This document shows positions 63,321 to 64,000 of a DNA stretch of 64,000 bases, piece after piece (the first letter of the stretch is position 1; each line of letters opens with the position of its first letter). This stretch comes from Planktothricoides sp. SR001 (GTDB lineage: Bacteria; Cyanobacteriota; Cyanobacteriia; Cyanobacteriales; Laspinemataceae): positions 1 to 64,000 of the forward strand of contig NZ_LIUQ01000015.1 in the NCBI RefSeq assembly GCF_001276715.1, given 5' to 3'. Under the pieces are notes generated by a model. The model was not told the DNA's origin. It made no database searches and saw only the letters and a program-made list of their open reading frames with translations. Position numbers and translations under genes: made by a program.

Positions 63321-64000
63321 ATGCCTTACCAGCTTTACCACCTGGTTGCCTTTTTAGTTTCTTCTCTGGTTGTCCTCGGGACAACCCCAATTGTTAAAAA
63401 AATTGGTCTCAAAAGTGGAAGGTTCGACCTTCCTGGAGGCCGTAAGTTGCACAGTAAACCAATGGTGCGCCTTGGCGGAGTTTCCATATTTTTGGGCAGC
63501 TTATCGGCGCTATTAATCGTTTGGTGGCTTGGTGGCTTCGGGGTCTTACCTCCAGAAAAAGACTATGAAATTTGGGGAGTAACCATCGGGGGGTTACTAT
63601 TTTTCCTAATTGGTTTAGCCGATGACTTATTTGGGTTATCGGCTTTTATGCGTTTGTTCTTACAAACCATTGTCGCTGGGGCTGCTTGGCAAGTTGGGGT
63701 TCAAATTGCCTTTATTACCATTCCTTATGTAGGCTTGGTGAATTTACCAGACTGGATTAGTTTTCCCATCACGATTTTGTGGTTAGTTGGTTTAACCAAT
63801 GCGATTAACTGGATTGATGGGTTAGATGGTTTGGCCGCTGGCGTTTGTAGCATTGCGGCAATGGTGATGATGATCGTCAGCCTATCCATGCATCAACCGG
63901 CAGCGGCGTTAATTGCGGCGGCGTTGGCCGGTGCGACCCTAGCATTTTTACGCTATAACTTCAATCCAGCGCAAATTTTTATGGGGGATGGCGGTTCTTA
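63321..64000 (+). CDS. WecA/TagO-like polyprenyl-phosphate GlcNAc-1-phosphate transferase, cut by window end
   Basis: ATG at 63321 opens MPYQLYHLVAFLVSSLVVLG; motifs RFDLPGGRKLHSKPMVRLGG, LIGLADDLFG, TNAINWIDGLDGLAAG and IFMGDGGS belong to the MraY/WecA superfamily. About 226 codons are in the window, ending inside the conserved region. It is closer to WecA-type (LADD, NWIDGLDGL) than the protein at 877-1914. Confidence 0.9.
   Translation, partial: MPYQLYHLVAFLVSSLVVLGTTPIVKKIGLKSGRFDLPGGRKLHSKPMVRLGGVSIFLGSLSALLIVWWLGGFGVLPPEKDYEIWGVTIGGLLFFLIGLADDLFGLSAFMRLFLQTIVAGAAWQVGVQIAFITIPYVGLVNLPDWISFPITILWLVGLTNAINWIDGLDGLAAGVCSIAAMVMMIVSLSMHQPAAALIAAALAGATLAFLRYNFNPAQIFMGDGGS

Overview
The window comes from a filamentous cyanobacterium. 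HIP1-type GCGATCGC octamers occur throughout. It carries a full-length hetR with the known functional residues, a tic22 gene and two tic20-like genes, and many short palindromic repeats of the kind that fill Oscillatoriales-type genomes. The genus cannot be fixed from the sequence alone, and HetR by itself does not prove heterocyst formation.

Layout. (1) 0-10.8 kb is an accessory region. It holds a frameshifted DNA-methyltransferase tail, a MraY/WecA-like sugar-phosphate transferase, several toxin-antitoxin (TA) loci (yefM/yoeB, a vapB with a vapC fossil, higBA with a damaged toxin, a fitAB/vapBC type pair), DUF29 proteins, a complete group II intron with its RT/maturase/HNH protein, and at least six families of short palindromic repeats, some inside reading frames. 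(2) 10.8-40.5 kb is one long minus-strand surface-glycan locus. It includes glycosyltransferases, a Wzy-like polymerase, a Wzx-like flippase, an ABC exporter, a CDP-deoxysugar module (rfbF, cupin epimerase, rfbG, PLP aminotransferase), an unusual seven-gene cassette (SDR, TIM-barrel isomerase, radical SAM, second CMP-sugar-type cytidylyltransferase, HAD phosphatase, epimerase, 2-hydroxyacid dehydrogenase), and a complete legionaminic-acid-type set (legB, legC, legG, legI, a NeuD-like acetyltransferase, a ptmE-like CBS/nucleotidyltransferase, and a CMP-synthetase). (3) 40.5-48.3 kb is a TA graveyard: a PIN toxin split by a repeat, a DUF3368 toxin with a stop codon, a frameshifted PIN toxin, and a truncated DUF3368. 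It also has two DUF2887/Rpn-like paralogs, one truncated, two DUF29 proteins, a CDP-paratose-epimerase-like SDR and a Uma2 nuclease. (4) 48.3-64 kb is core genome: hetR, tic22, prmC, tsaC/ywlC-type, a histidine kinase with a poor ATP-binding domain, a GNAT, hemB, rpmA, rplU, rpsF, an FAH-family hydrolase, two tic20-like genes, glyA, and the first 680 bases of a wecA/tagO-like gene cut by the window end.

How it works together. The glycan locus encodes nucleotide-sugar supply (CDP- and CMP-activated sugars), assembly (GT2, GT4 and two GT-B-like proteins with HP motifs that are candidate nonulosonate transferases) and export/polymerisation (Wzx, Wzy, ABC). The most striking structural theme outside it is the invasion of genes by short palindromes. 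These are tolerated in frame in DUF29 and DUF2887 genes, but elsewhere they end or break TA genes. No tRNA, rRNA or CRISPR array was recognised.
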